In this document: positions 10,428-23,153 of the stretch, piece after piece
How the letters are laid out: every line of letters begins with the position of its first letter
Numbering within the stretch: position 1 is the stretch's first letter
Assembly (NCBI RefSeq): GCF_003987145.1
Contig: NZ_PIPL01000003.1
Span: 124,001-188,000 of the forward strand
Reading direction: 5' to 3'
DNA length: 64,000 bases
Origin: Aliidiomarina minuta
GTDB lineage: Bacteria; Pseudomonadota; Gammaproteobacteria; Enterobacterales; Alteromonadaceae
Notes under the pieces: model-generated
What the model was told of the DNA's origin: nothing
Databases searched by the model: none
The model's input: the letters and a program-made list of their open reading frames with translations, nothing else
Program-made: the position numbers and the translations under genes

Positions 10428-11117
10428 TCAGGTCTGTTTTGGGTAGGCCTGCAGTATCTGAGGGGTTAATTGAGCGGCGCTTCCCTGGAAGACTTCAAAG
10501 CCAGGTGGCACGTTGTCTGCTTCTTTATTAATTAAGGCCTTATGGGCTTCAACGGGCGCCTCATCCACTAGACCTGCCGCCGGAAATACGCTTAGCGAAG
10601 TACCTATCACCAGCAGGTAGTCAGCCTTGCTTATGGCCTGAGCGGCTGCGTCCATGTGATACACCATTTCTCCGAACCAGACTACATGCGGGCGCAGTTG
10701 ACTGCCTGCCGGACAGTGGTCACCCAGCTGAATATCTTTGTCGTGCAGTTCAAAAACCTGTTCATTAATGCTGCTGCGAGCAAGCGTTATCAAGCCATGA
10801 ACGTGCAGTACCTGAGAGGAACCCGCGCGTTCATGCAGGTTGTCGACGTTCTGGGTTACTACCGTTACTTCAAAGTCGGCTTCGGCATCACTGATTGCCT
10901 GGTGTGCCGCATTTGGTTGTGCCTGTCTGACTTCACGGCGGCGTTGATTGTAAAATTCCAGTACCAGTTCCGGATTCTGTTGCCAGGCCTCAGGTGTTGC
11001 TACTTCGTACACGGAATATTCATTCCACAAACCGTTATTGTCACGAAAGGTCGACAGCCCGCTTTCGGCGCTGATGCCGGCACCGGTTAGCACGACCAGA
11101 TTGGGTTTATCGCTCAT
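10428..11117 (-). CDS. cobB: NAD-dependent protein deacylase, CobB-like sirtuin without the zinc cysteines
   Basis: 229 residues. GAGISAESGLSTFRDNNGLW (NAD pocket), EFYNQRRRE (the Tyr/Arg pair of class III desuccinylases), TQNVDNLHERAG and catalytic His in VLHVHG, then RPHVVWFGEMVYHMD and GTSLSVFPAAGL. Between HG and LRPHV the usual four zinc cysteines are missing: only one Cys (DHCPAG) remains. It removes acyl groups from lysine and releases nicotinamide and O-acyl-ADP-ribose. An upstream ATG at 11138 is rejected because GAGGAG fits the one at 11117. It follows selO by 10 bases. Confidence 0.92.
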   Translation of the reverse strand: MSDKPNLVVLTGAGISAESGLSTFRDNNGLWNEYSVYEVATPEAWQQNPELVLEFYNQRRREVRQAQPNAAHQAISDAEADFEVTVVTQNVDNLHERAGSSQVLHVHGLITLARSSINEQVFELHDKDIQLGDHCPAGSQLRPHVVWFGEMVYHMDAAAQAISKADYLLVIGTSLSVFPAAGLVDEAPVEAHKALINKEADNVPPGFEVFQGSAAQLTPQILQAYPKQT

Positions 11118-11127
11118 GCCTGACTCC

Positions 11128-12591
11128 TCAGGTGCCACAAAAAGTGCGTTGCACCTTTTCTTCTGGCTTGGGTGCCAGAGTCAGATGCTGATACTCCGGG
11201 TTGTCGCTAAAAGGTTCTGCCAGTGCAGCCTTCAGTTCATTAAAAGGCCGTAAATCCCCTTCCTGTTCAGCGGCCAGAATAGCTTCCTGTACCCTATGAT
11301 TACGCGGGATAATGGCCGGATTAATAAGGCGCATCTGCAAGGCTGTTTCTTCGCCGGAGGCAGATTCCTGGCTAAGCCGCTGGCGCCACTTTTGCAGCCA
11401 GGTTTTGCAGGCGCTTTGCTGTTTAAAGAGGTCAAGGCAGTGGTCAGCTTCCAACGAATCGCAAAGTGCCCGGAAGAGAAGGGTGAAATCCACTTCATCG
11501 TCAGCCATTAAATCAAGCAGTTCGTTGAGCAAAGCCCGGTCCTCGGGCTGAGGTTCACGAATGCCAATTTTTGCGGCCATACGAGTTAACCACAGATCTT
11601 CGTAGGTCTGACTAAAGGTCTTTAAGGCCTCAGTGGCCAGCTCTACGGCTTTTTCTTCGTCTTTATCTATCAGGGGCACCAGACACTCGGCCAGTCGAGC
11701 CAGGTTCCATTGCGCGACTTTAGGCTGGTTGCTGTAAGCATAACGGCCACCGCGATCGATTGAGCTGAACAGTGCATCAGGGTGGTAGTTATCAATAAAG
11801 GCACAGGGGCCATAATCAATAGTTTCGCCACTAATACTCATGTTATCGGTATTCATAACGCCATGGATAAAACCCAGACTCATCCAGTGACTGACCAGTT
11901 CAGCCTGTTTCTGAATAACGGCTTCAAGCATGGCAAGATAGGGCCGCTCAGCGGATTTACAGTCGGGGTAATGGCGGTTAATTACATAGTCTGCGAGGAC
12001 CTGAACCTTGCCCGTGCCCTGATGCGCGGCGATAAACTGAAAGGTACCAATGCGTATATGGCTGCTGGCAACCCGGGTTAAAATGGCGCCAGGTTGAGGC
12101 ACGTCACGGTGTACGGTTTCGCCGGTGGCGACAGCAGCCAGTGCCCGGGTAGTAGGCACACCTAGTACATGCATGGCTTCGCTGAGTAAGTACTCACGAA
12201 TGACTGGGCCAATAGGTGAGCGGCCGTCCCCGCCGCGGGAATAAGCGGTGGTGCCTGCCCCTTTGAGCTGAATATCGAAACGTCGTTTCTGTTTGTCTAT
12301 TATTTCAGCCAGTAAAATAGCGCGACCATCGCCTAACTGGGCAACAAAATTAGCGAACTGGTGGCCAGCGTATCCTTGCGCGACGGGATCACTCCAATCG
12401 GGCAGGCTGTTGCCGGCAAAAAGCTGCAAGCCTTCGTCACTGGCCCAGTATTGTTGCGGAAGATCCAGCTGATCAGCCAGTGGCTGGTTAAAACTTATCC
12501 ATTGCGGGTCCGCCACCGGTGTCGGAGTGGTGCGTTTAAAAAAGCTGTCTGGCAGCCGTTGGTAACTATTATCGACATTAAATTTTTGCAT
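11128..12591 (-). CDS. selO: Protein adenylyltransferase SelO (YdiU family)
   Basis: 487-residue pseudokinase-fold enzyme that AMPylates Ser/Thr/Tyr of redox proteins. Family landmarks: N-terminal FNVDNSYQRLPDSFF, GYAGHQFANFVAQLGDGRA, IQLKGAGTTAYSRGGDGRS, then SLGFIHGVMNTDNMSISG and DYGPCAFIDNY, where the Asn and Asp residues coordinate metal-ATP. The C-terminal Cys (TFCGT) occupies the place of selenocysteine in eukaryotic SelO. First gene of a probable two-gene operon with the sirtuin. Confidence 0.95.
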   Translation of the reverse strand: MQKFNVDNSYQRLPDSFFKRTTPTPVADPQWISFNQPLADQLDLPQQYWASDEGLQLFAGNSLPDWSDPVAQGYAGHQFANFVAQLGDGRAILLAEIIDKQKRRFDIQLKGAGTTAYSRGGDGRSPIGPVIREYLLSEAMHVLGVPTTRALAAVATGETVHRDVPQPGAILTRVASSHIRIGTFQFIAAHQGTGKVQVLADYVINRHYPDCKSAERPYLAMLEAVIQKQAELVSHWMSLGFIHGVMNTDNMSISGETIDYGPCAFIDNYHPDALFSSIDRGGRYAYSNQPKVAQWNLARLAECLVPLIDKDEEKAVELATEALKTFSQTYEDLWLTRMAAKIGIREPQPEDRALLNELLDLMADDEVDFTLLFRALCDSLEADHCLDLFKQQSACKTWLQKWRQRLSQESASGEETALQMRLINPAIIPRNHRVQEAILAAEQEGDLRPFNELKAALAEPFSDNPEYQHLTLAPKPEEKVQRTFCGT

Positions 12592-12659
12592 ACCCTATTT
12601 ATACACCCCTGACGGCTCGCCTTCAAAGTTGTTGAGCGGATGAATTCAGAGTCATAATC

Positions 12660-12687
12660 TAAAAAGCCAGCCTGAATAGGCTGGCTT
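12660..12687 (-). terminator. Rho-independent terminator of the mnh operon
   Basis: Perfect ten-base arms AAGCCAGCCT (12664-12673) and AGGCTGGCTT (12678-12687) with a 4-base loop. Read on the minus strand the hairpin runs into a T-rich tract directly after the mnhG stop. Between 12592 and 12659 nothing else is seen. Confidence 0.9.
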
Positions 12688-12711
12688 CTGCAGAGTCGAT
12701 GACTCAGGAGG

Positions 12712-13140
12712 TTATTTACTCTTGGGCGTTATCCGTATCCTCGGCTTGGCCTTAATCGGCATTTTTTCCAGTTCTTCTTCCGTTTCCAAGCCACTGCGTA
12801 GCCGATGCGAGTCCGGATCATAACGGGCTTCGAGTTCGTCTTTAATGGTTTTATCCCAGGTTGGCACACCAACAAAATAACCAGCACGACCAATAGCATG
12901 GGCGGCAACCGGCGCGGTCATGAAAATAAACAGGATAACCGCAATGGCTTTAGCCATGACTACGAGGTCAGCAAAATGCAGACTGGCCGCGACCATCATC
13001 AAGGCAATACCCAGTGCGCCGGCTTTGGTACTGGCATGCATGCGGGTTAACAGATCGGGTAAGCGTAAAATACCAACTGCCGCTAGCAGCACAAAGAGCG
13101 CACTGCTGAGCATAAAAATACTGATTACAATATCAATCAT
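12712..13140 (-). CDS. mnhG: Na+/H+ antiporter subunit G
   Basis: 142 residues, three membrane helices: IDIVISIFMLSSALFVLLAAVGILRLPDLLTRMHASTKAG is the typical MnhG/MrpG N-terminus. The soluble C-terminus is longer than in most homologues and strongly charged, ending KPRIRITPKSK. The start at 13140 has GGAGG upstream and overlaps the mnhF stop by 8 bases. An in-frame ATG at 13173 would sit inside mnhF and is rejected. Last gene of the operon. Confidence 0.93.
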   Translation of the reverse strand: MIDIVISIFMLSSALFVLLAAVGILRLPDLLTRMHASTKAGALGIALMMVAASLHFADLVVMAKAIAVILFIFMTAPVAAHAIGRAGYFVGVPTWDKTIKDELEARYDPDSHRLRSGLETEEELEKMPIKAKPRIRITPKSK

Positions 13141-13402
13141 CGCGAGGACCTCCGCGTTCCAGAAAGCGGGCAAAACCTATGGCTGCCAGGAATGCCATCA
13201 GGGCAACAACTACAGCTACATCAATAAAGCTGGCGATGTCGGTGTATATGGCATAAGTGCCGATCATGACTACGATAGCAGAAGGCAACAGCTCCAGTGC
13301 TACCACCCGATCAGGTAGTGTCGGACCGAGCAACAGGCGGATAAAAGTAAATATTAATGCGATGCTAAGCAACGCAAAGGTTATATAAATGACTATCTGC
13401 AC
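13133..13402 (-). CDS. mnhF: Na+/H+ antiporter subunit F
   Basis: 89 residues, three membrane helices, with the conserved RLLLGPTLPDRVVALELL and the polar IASFIDVAVVVALMAFL of MnhF/MrpF. It starts with GTG at 13402 behind GGAGGTTCT. Small hydrophobic subunit of the hetero-oligomeric Mrp complex. Confidence 0.95.
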   Translation of the reverse strand: MQIVIYITFALLSIALIFTFIRLLLGPTLPDRVVALELLPSAIVVMIGTYAIYTDIASFIDVAVVVALMAFLAAIGFARFLERGGPRDD

Positions 13403-13423
13403 AGAACCTCCTGTGATTCTTGC

Positions 13424-13897
13424 TTAGCGCAGGATTTCAAGAACCCGGCGCTCCATATACTTAATGCTGTCACGTAATTCCTGCTCGTTATCGAGGAACA
13501 TGGCGTGGACGTATAACACCCGGCGGTCATCTGATACGTCGAGGCTCAGTGTGCCGGGGGTCAGGGATATAAAGTTCGCCACCATGGTAATTTCGACTTC
13601 AGTTTTGGCTTCCAGCTCCATGGCAACAATACCCGGTTTCATATGCCAGACCGGGGTGATGATATCGAAGGCAACCGTCATGTTCGCCATAATCAGTTCT
13701 TTAATGAAAAAGAAAATAAAGCGGATTAGCTTAGGCAAGCGCCGGGTATAACCGCGCAGTACCGGCACCTGGCGCTGCATCACTGCAAGCACGAGGTAAC
13801 CGACAAAAAAGCCAAATATCAGGTTATAACCACCAATATCACCGGTTAGCATAACCCACATCAGGGCCAGCAACAGGTTCCAGATAAATGCGATCAT
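13424..13897 (-). CDS. mnhE: Na+/H+ antiporter subunit E
   Basis: 157 residues. N-terminal membrane region ([15 protein letters not shown]) and a soluble C-terminal domain with [25 protein letters not shown], diagnostic for MnhE/MrpE. Needed for complex assembly. The ATG overlaps the mnhD stop codon (ATGA). Confidence 0.95.
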   Translation of the reverse strand: MIAFIWNLLLALMWVMLTGDIGGYNLIFGFFVGYLVLAVMQRQVPVLRGYTRRLPKLIRFIFFFIKELIMANMTVAFDIITPVWHMKPGIVAMELEAKTEVEITMVANFISLTPGTLSLDVSDDRRVLYVHAMFLDNEQELRDSIKYMERRVLEILR

Positions 13898-15402
13898 TGC
13901 GCACCTCCCAATACGGCTTCAATGTACTGCGAAGGGTCCAGTAACTGGCTGGCCGACATTTCTGCCATGGCGTAAATGGGCTGTCCATTCAGGCCTATAA
14001 ACAGGGTACAGCCCGCCAACAGCACGACAGGAACATACATCAACATGAGTGAAGTTGAGGTTTTACCATGTACCAGCGCCGTATCGTCGGTGCCTTCCGG
14101 TAATTTTTTCCAGAATACTTCAGCCCAGATTTTTATCATCGAATAAAGTGTCAGCAAGCCAACCAGCAAGGCGATGCCGGTTACTACCCAGGCATTGGCT
14201 TCAATACCGGCGCGGATGATGATGAACTTGGCAAAGAAGCCGGAAAGCGGCGGCAAACCTGCCAGTGACAGGGCGGGTACCAGGAATAGAATACTTAGTA
14301 CGGGCCGTGCTTTATAAATACCACCTAATTTTTTCAGATCATAAGTGCCGAGCAATCGATGCACTATACCGCTAATCAGGAAGAGATTCGTCTTCACTAT
14401 AATGTGGTGCATGATATAGAAGACACCACCAACGATGGCCAATGGCGTGAATAAGGCCAGGCCAAGTAACATGTAACCTATCTGACTGACGATATGGAAA
14501 GACAGAATACGGCGGAACTCAAACTGAGCCGCGGCTCCCAGTACCCCGGTAAGCATAGTGAGGGTCGCCATCCACAGCAATAGCTGGTGAGTGAAGTCAG
14601 GGTTTTCGTTGAAGATCAGGGTGAAGACCCGGAATAAGGCGTATACCCCAACTTTCGTTAGCAAGCCTGCGAACAACGCTGAAACGGCAACCGGGCCGGT
14701 GTGGTAAGACGCTGGCAACCAGAAAAACAATGGAAAAGCTGCCGCTTTGATACCAAAGGCAATCAGGAACATTACCGCAATCACATCGACCATGCCGGTG
14801 TGTTCAGCTTCGCCCAGCTTCACCGCAATATCTGCCATATTCAGGGTGCCAACCAGGCCGTAAAGCAGGCCTATGGCGCTCAGGAAAATAGCTGAAGAAA
14901 GCAGGTTCAGGGTTACATACTTAACCGCACCTTCCATTTGCGCCCGTTCGCCGCCCAGAATTAGCAAGGCAAACGAAGCGATCAGCATGACTTCAAACCA
15001 GACATACAGGTTGAAGATATCGCCGGTTAAGAAGGAGCCGGCCACACCTGCCAGCAGAAGCTGCATCAGCGGGTAATAACCAAATCGCTCGTGGGCCTGG
15101 GAAGCCGAGGCCAGCGAATAAACAGCTATGGCGACCGCCATCATGCCGGTGAGCACCACCATAATGGCACCCAGCATGTCGGCTACCAGGGTAATACCGT
15201 AAGGGGCGGCCCAGTTACCCATATACATAACGACATGGCCGGATTCGAGCACACTGGTCAGCAACCAGATGCTGGCACCCAGTAAGGTTAAGCTACCCAG
15301 CAGTGAAAGCAGGCGTTGTGCCATGCTGGAACGCCAGGCTAAGACACAAAGAGTACCAGTGAGTAGCGGAATAATTATTGGAAGAGCAACTTCTGAGGTC
15401 AC
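13894..15402 (-). CDS. mnhD: Na+/H+ antiporter subunit D
   Basis: 502 residues, about 14 membrane helices, homologous to the NuoL/M/N proton channels of complex [22 protein letters not shown] holds the conserved Glu in TM5, and [20 protein letters not shown] the conserved Lys of the proton path. GTG start at 15402, overlapping the mnhC stop (GTGA). Confidence 0.96.
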   Translation of the reverse strand: MTSEVALPIIIPLLTGTLCVLAWRSSMAQRLLSLLGSLTLLGASIWLLTSVLESGHVVMYMGNWAAPYGITLVADMLGAIMVVLTGMMAVAIAVYSLASASQAHERFGYYPLMQLLLAGVAGSFLTGDIFNLYVWFEVMLIASFALLILGGERAQMEGAVKYVTLNLLSSAIFLSAIGLLYGLVGTLNMADIAVKLGEAEHTGMVDVIAVMFLIAFGIKAAAFPLFFWLPASYHTGPVAVSALFAGLLTKVGVYALFRVFTLIFNENPDFTHQLLLWMATLTMLTGVLGAAAQFEFRRILSFHIVSQIGYMLLGLALFTPLAIVGGVFYIMHHIIVKTNLFLISGIVHRLLGTYDLKKLGGIYKARPVLSILFLVPALSLAGLPPLSGFFAKFIIIRAGIEANAWVVTGIALLVGLLTLYSMIKIWAEVFWKKLPEGTDDTALVHGKTSTSLMLMYVPVVLLAGCTLFIGLNGQPIYAMAEMSASQLLDPSQYIEAVLGGAQ

Positions 15403-15749
15403 GTATCGGTATCCTTCATCTGATCCAGGTTGTCGGTACGAATGATGTTATAAGCGCGGTGAATCAATACCACAGCGAAAGCCAGCACGCCGAATGCGAT
15501 AACAATGGCGGTCAGTATCAAGGCCTGTGGTAAAGGATCTGCTACTACACCGTCAGGTAGCATGGCGCCTTCAGGGATGAGCGGAGGCGCCCCCCGGGTC
15601 ATTCCTGCAGAGGTAAATATCAGCAGGTTTGCTGCGTTAGAGAGTAGCATTAAGCCGATTACCAGTTTTACAATGCTACGTCTGAGCATCATGTAGACGG
15701 CGGCAGCGTAGAGCAGGCCGACTACAATGGCCATCATGGGTTCCATCAT
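15399..15749 (-). CDS. mnhC: Na+/H+ antiporter subunit C
   Basis: 116 residues, NuoK-like with three helices ([36 protein letters not shown]). [23 protein letters not shown] C-terminal motif present as [15 protein letters not shown]. Tandem ATGs at 15749 and 15746 follow AAGGAGAG; the second has the better spacing, so the start is uncertain by one codon. Confidence 0.95.
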   Translation of the reverse strand: MMEPMMAIVVGLLYAAAVYMMLRRSIVKLVIGLMLLSNAANLLIFTSAGMTRGAPPLIPEGAMLPDGVVADPLPQALILTAIVIAFGVLAFAVVLIHRAYNIIRTDNLDQMKDTDT

Positions 15750-15760
15750 CTCTCCTTGGT

Positions 15761-16192
15761 TTAGTGTTCTTCTGCTTCAGTCAATGCAATGAGCATAAGC
15801 ATGACTGAACCAAAGACAGTGAGATAAACGCCGACATCAAAAATCAGCGGCGTAGAAAATTTAAACTCCCCTCCTCCAGGCAGTGGGATGTCCCACCACT
15901 GCGCTGTTAAGAAGGGGTCGCCGTAAAAAAAGGCGGGGAAAATAGAGAGCATTCCCAGAAACAGACCGATACCGATCAGGTTACGTGGGTCAACTCGCAT
16001 CAAATCCCGGGTTACTGCGGCACCAAAAGTGAACAGATACATGGCAAAGGCGCCCGAGGCCACCAACCCGGCTATAAAACCGCCGCCCGGCTCGTCATGG
16101 CCACGCAATAACAAAAATACCGAGAACAATAGCTGTAACGGAACCAGATAGCGGGCCGCTACCTGCAGAATCAGTGTGCCTGGCTTCATCAT
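15761..16192 (-). CDS. mnhB: Na+/H+ antiporter subunit B
   Basis: 143 residues, four helices, with the MnhB signature [18 protein letters not shown] near residue 30. The open frame reaches up to 16321 inside mnhA, but AGGAGG lies 9 bases before the ATG pair at 16192/16189, which begins MMKPGTLIL. It starts one base after the mnhA stop. Confidence 0.94.
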   Translation of the reverse strand: MMKPGTLILQVAARYLVPLQLLFSVFLLLRGHDEPGGGFIAGLVASGAFAMYLFTFGAAVTRDLMRVDPRNLIGIGLFLGMLSIFPAFFYGDPFLTAQWWDIPLPGGGEFKFSTPLIFDVGVYLTVFGSVMLMLIALTEAEEH

Positions 16193-16193
16193 C

Positions 16194-18686
16194 TTAACGG
16201 CCCTCCTTATCTGCATCTTCCTGCTTGTTACTATTCTTTTCAGAATGGTCATCGCCGTTTTCGCGCTCTTCCTGGCTTTCGACAATGTTCTGGTCTTCCA
16301 GCATTTGCTGGTGGATTTCATCCAGCGAGTGCACGATATCTTTTTCCGGTAATTGTTTGGGAGGTAATATCAGAGTACCCGCGTAATGGTTGGCTCCCGG
16401 CAAGGTCTCCGGGTTGAATTTGATCATGGCATATACACCCATGGCAGCCAGTGCCAAGACGAAGATTTCGCCTAAGGTATCTAACGCTCGGTAATCAACC
16501 AGAATGACGTTTACTATGTTGCGTCCGTATGCCAGTGGCTGACTGTTTTCAATCATGTAACCGGAGATTGGCTCAAATAGCTGCACATCAATGGTGATCA
16601 TAATGAGTAACGTAATTAAGCTACCTGTCAGTAAAGCTACAAAAGCATCGCGAACGCGCTCTGCCATGGTTGAAATGTTCGAGAAGCTGGGTAACCGGAA
16701 CAGTACCAGTACCAGCAGAATAACGGTCAGTGTTTCGACCAGAATCTGAGTAATACCCAGGTCAGGTGCGCTGAACAGAATAAATATCAGAGCCACAGTG
16801 AAACCAACGGCACCCATGGCAGCTACGGCGCCGAGGCGGGATGTTGTGATACAGGCAGCTAATGCGGCAGCGACCAGAATGCCTACCGTGACTATTTCGT
16901 GGAAATAGAAATTAACGTCCCAGTTCCAGTGTATCTGGTAGCGGGCAAACAGGGTGTAACCAGTAACCGCGATAAAGGTCAGGATAATGGTACGCAGATA
17001 GTTGCGCATCGAACCATCCTGCAATTGGCGGGTTTGCCAGTCTGCCAGTTTCACAATGCCGTCCATAAAGTGGAAGTAACCACTTTCAGGGCCGCGTTTG
17101 ATAACAGGGTCTAATACCTTGAGTGACTCGCGAACAGGATCCCAGAATTTAAACAACAGCAGACCCAGACCGACACTGACAATAGACATAATCAGCGGCA
17201 GGTTAATACCATGCCAGAGCGCCAGATAACCCTCTACATTATAGCCGGCCACTACATGAGAAGCAGGCAATGTAATGAAGTCACCGGCTAGCGCAGGTAC
17301 TAAGCCCGCAACCAGTGACAGCAGTACTAGTACCACAGGACCCGCCAGCATCATTCTGGGAGCTTCGTGCACATGTTCATTGGGCGCTTTGTAAGCGCCG
17401 AAGAAAGGACGAATAGCGACTACGGCTGCAACGACCACAATAAATATCGAAGAGAGTATGACCATGGCCATCAGAATAAAGCTCAGTGCACCGTCCAGCA
17501 TGGATTCGAGCAGCAGTTCTTTGGCGACGAAGCCGAACAGCGGCGGAATACCGGCCAGCGATAAAGTCGCTATCAGGGTACAGATGGCGGTAACGGGTAA
17601 TACTTTGCGTAAGCCGCCGAGGTGACGCACGTCGCGGCTGCCAGTTTCATGATCGACAATGCCTGCCAGCATAAAGAGCGCACCCTTATACAAGGAGTGA
17701 GCGAGCAGGTAAGCAGCAAAAGCAATCATGGCCAGTTCGGTACCTATACCGAGCAGGAAGGTTAACGTACCCAGGGCCATGATCGTGGAATAGGCCAGTA
17801 ATTTTTTCAGGTCGGTACTGCGCAGGGCCATGAAGGCACCGGTTAGCATGGTGAAGGCACCGAAGCTGGTTAAGGTGATGACCCAGAGTTCCGTACCGCC
17901 TAGTTCGGGGTGTAGGCGGGCCATCAGGTAGATACCCGCTTTTACCATGGTTGCTGAGTGTAAGTAAGCGCTTACCGGTGTGGGTGCGGCCATGGCATTG
18001 GGGAGCCAGAAGTGAAACGGAAACTGAGCGGACTTGGTAAAAGCACCCAGCAATAAACAAATTAACATGCCCACATAAAGCGGGTGTTCGGTCAGCACTT
18101 CTGAGCTGTTAAATATTTCCTGTAATGAATAACTACCGGCTGCTGTGCCTAACAGTGCAATACCGGCAAGCAGCGCAAGACCGCCGCCCACTGTGACTAT
18201 CAGGCCCTGTAAGGCCGCTTTACGAGCGTCCGGACTCTGGTGGTTAAAGCCGATTAACAGATAGGAGGTGATACTTGTCAGTTCCCAGAACACGAACATA
18301 GTGATTAGGTTATCGGCCAGTACCAGACCTAACATGGATCCCATAAAGGCAAGTAAAATAGTCAGGAAACGGCCTAAGTCCTGATGTCCTTTGAGGTAGC
18401 TGCCAGCGTACAACACAATAAAGGTACCGATGCCACAAATAAGCATGGCAAACATCAGCGACAGCCCATCTAGTACCATGGTCAGCGAGATATCCAGACC
18501 TGGTATCCATGGATACTCATGCACCACTATATCGCCGCCTGCAATCAACGGGATGTGGGATGCAAACCAGACGGTTAGCGCAGCAGGTACTAAGGCTAAA
18601 AGTAAAGAAGTGCGGGCCTGTAGTCTACTGTTCAGTGATGGGGTAAGCGCAGCGAGTAGAAAAATCACCAGTACGGCTAGTTGCAT
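16194..18686 (-). CDS. mnhA: Na+/H+ antiporter subunit A
   Basis: 830-residue NuoL-like subunit with about 20 membrane helices; proton/Na+ exchange at the inner membrane supporting pH and salt homeostasis. MFVFWELTSITSYLLIGF contains the key Glu and FHFWLPNAMAAPTPVSAYLHSATMVKAG the conserved Lys/His region. The C-terminal third has the MrpB-like extension seen in true MrpA. The last 40 residues are very polar (many Glu, Asp, Asn, Lys), an unusual hydrophilic tail. First gene of mnhABCDEFG; upstream 18687-18889 holds no gene. Confidence 0.96.
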   Translation of the reverse strand: MQLAVLVIFLLAALTPSLNSRLQARTSLLLALVPAALTVWFASHIPLIAGGDIVVHEYPWIPGLDISLTMVLDGLSLMFAMLICGIGTFIVLYAGSYLKGHQDLGRFLTILLAFMGSMLGLVLADNLITMFVFWELTSITSYLLIGFNHQSPDARKAALQGLIVTVGGGLALLAGIALLGTAAGSYSLQEIFNSSEVLTEHPLYVGMLICLLLGAFTKSAQFPFHFWLPNAMAAPTPVSAYLHSATMVKAGIYLMARLHPELGGTELWVITLTSFGAFTMLTGAFMALRSTDLKKLLAYSTIMALGTLTFLLGIGTELAMIAFAAYLLAHSLYKGALFMLAGIVDHETGSRDVRHLGGLRKVLPVTAICTLIATLSLAGIPPLFGFVAKELLLESMLDGALSFILMAMVILSSIFIVVVAAVVAIRPFFGAYKAPNEHVHEAPRMMLAGPVVLVLLSLVAGLVPALAGDFITLPASHVVAGYNVEGYLALWHGINLPLIMSIVSVGLGLLLFKFWDPVRESLKVLDPVIKRGPESGYFHFMDGIVKLADWQTRQLQDGSMRNYLRTIILTFIAVTGYTLFARYQIHWNWDVNFYFHEIVTVGILVAAALAACITTSRLGAVAAMGAVGFTVALIFILFSAPDLGITQILVETLTVILLVLVLFRLPSFSNISTMAERVRDAFVALLTGSLITLLIMITIDVQLFEPISGYMIENSQPLAYGRNIVNVILVDYRALDTLGEIFVLALAAMGVYAMIKFNPETLPGANHYAGTLILPPKQLPEKDIVHSLDEIHQQMLEDQNIVESQEERENGDDHSEKNSNKQEDADKEGR

Positions 18687-18889
18687 TGTCAGTCCTGTTA
18701 ACTCGTTTTAGTTATGGGGGTTGTATCTCAAGCGCGAAGTATCCAAAGGAAGTAATTTATCACAATAAAAAAATTTTCGTAAAGGCAAATCGGCATCAGG
18801 CATTCTTTCTTTACCAAAAGCATATTACAATTTGGCCTTCAGCCCGGTCTCCGGGATTCAATTAGGTAACGCTACAAAGAGAAGGTTTT

Positions 18890-19216
18890 ATGCCGGTTTG
18901 GATACCAATATTAATAGTGGCACTTGTGATTCTTTATATGCTTTTTATGGGCTCGGACGCGATTGCTGAAATACGTGTAAAAGACGGCGAATGGAAGGTT
19001 AGTAAAGGTTCCTTCAGAAAAGACTTTTTGCAGGAAGTGGACCATATTCTGCAGGGCACCCAGGGCAAGGGACGCATTAAAGTAGTCAATAAATACAATA
19101 GGTATCAGCTGCAATGCGAGGGGAACCTCAGCGAAGGTCAGGAGCAACAATTACGTAATATTTTTCCTGAAGAAGATCATCGCAGTGTCTGTTCCGCGTT
19201 AAAAAAATTCAAATAA
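18890..19216 (+). CDS. DUF3634 family single-pass membrane protein
   Basis: 108 residues: one N-terminal helix (PVWIPILIVALVILYMLFMG) and a small soluble domain with VKDGEWKVSKGSF and YQLQCEGNLSEGQEQQLRNIF. It matches DUF3634, found in Alteromonadales and Vibrionales; function unknown. GAGAAGG precedes the ATG. A CCCGG/CCGGG hairpin (18843-18855) lies in the leader. Confidence 0.8.
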   Translation: MPVWIPILIVALVILYMLFMGSDAIAEIRVKDGEWKVSKGSFRKDFLQEVDHILQGTQGKGRIKVVNKYNRYQLQCEGNLSEGQEQQLRNIFPEEDHRSVCSALKKFK

Positions 19217-19228
19217 GGCAGAGTTGAA

Positions 19229-19729
19229 ATGCAGCTTTTCATGGTTTATCTGGGCGGCACGGCACCGGGCGCTAACATTGAATTGCACGACATACGTTTT
19301 GTGGTTGGCGAGTCGATGGAAGACACTTATGAACAGTTGCGGCGGCAGTGGTTTGGCACTGTGAAAGGCTTGCACCTGGACAGCTATCTGGCGGTGCATC
19401 ATGTAGATGGTTATCAGGTTGAGGTCGTCGAGGAACCCGTGGAACAGGAACATAAGCTCTGGTTTGTAAATTTTGGCGGCTATTACCCGGGACGCATTCC
19501 TGAGTTTCATGATTTTACTTTATGTGTGGCAAAAAATGTACAAGAGGCCAAACAGCTGGGTCGGCGGCGCTTGTTGACTGACAGTGTGCAACCCCACAAA
19601 GACGATCTCTTAGCCGTGGATGACTGTCTGGCGGTGGACCTGTTGCAGGGCTTTCATATCAAGCTGACCCATGACGGCAAACAGCAGCCGTTGCAACCGG
19701 ACTGGTCCGGTTATCACGTCATCGGCTAG
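19229..19729 (+). CDS. DUF1543 domain-containing protein
   Basis: 166 residues with two copies of the DUF1543 motif: MQLFMVYLGGTAPGANIELHDIRFVVG and, after residue 75, LWFVNFGGYYPGRIPEFHDFTLCVA. Cytosolic, function unknown. It follows the DUF3634 gene by 12 bases, probably on one transcript, and ends just before the TPP riboswitch. Confidence 0.88.
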   Translation: MQLFMVYLGGTAPGANIELHDIRFVVGESMEDTYEQLRRQWFGTVKGLHLDSYLAVHHVDGYQVEVVEEPVEQEHKLWFVNFGGYYPGRIPEFHDFTLCVAKNVQEAKQLGRRRLLTDSVQPHKDDLLAVDDCLAVDLLQGFHIKLTHDGKQQPLQPDWSGYHVIG

Positions 19730-19771
19730 CTGTTGTTTTTTCTTTTATCCTGATTATACTGGGCACTCAAC

Positions 19772-23139
<3,368 letters not shown>

Positions 23140-23153
<14 letters not shown>

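Noticed and set aside
18843..18855. CCCGG-TCT-CCGGG hairpin in the DUF3634 leader as a terminator
   Set aside because: No T run follows and the gene start is close; noted only as a leader hairpin.
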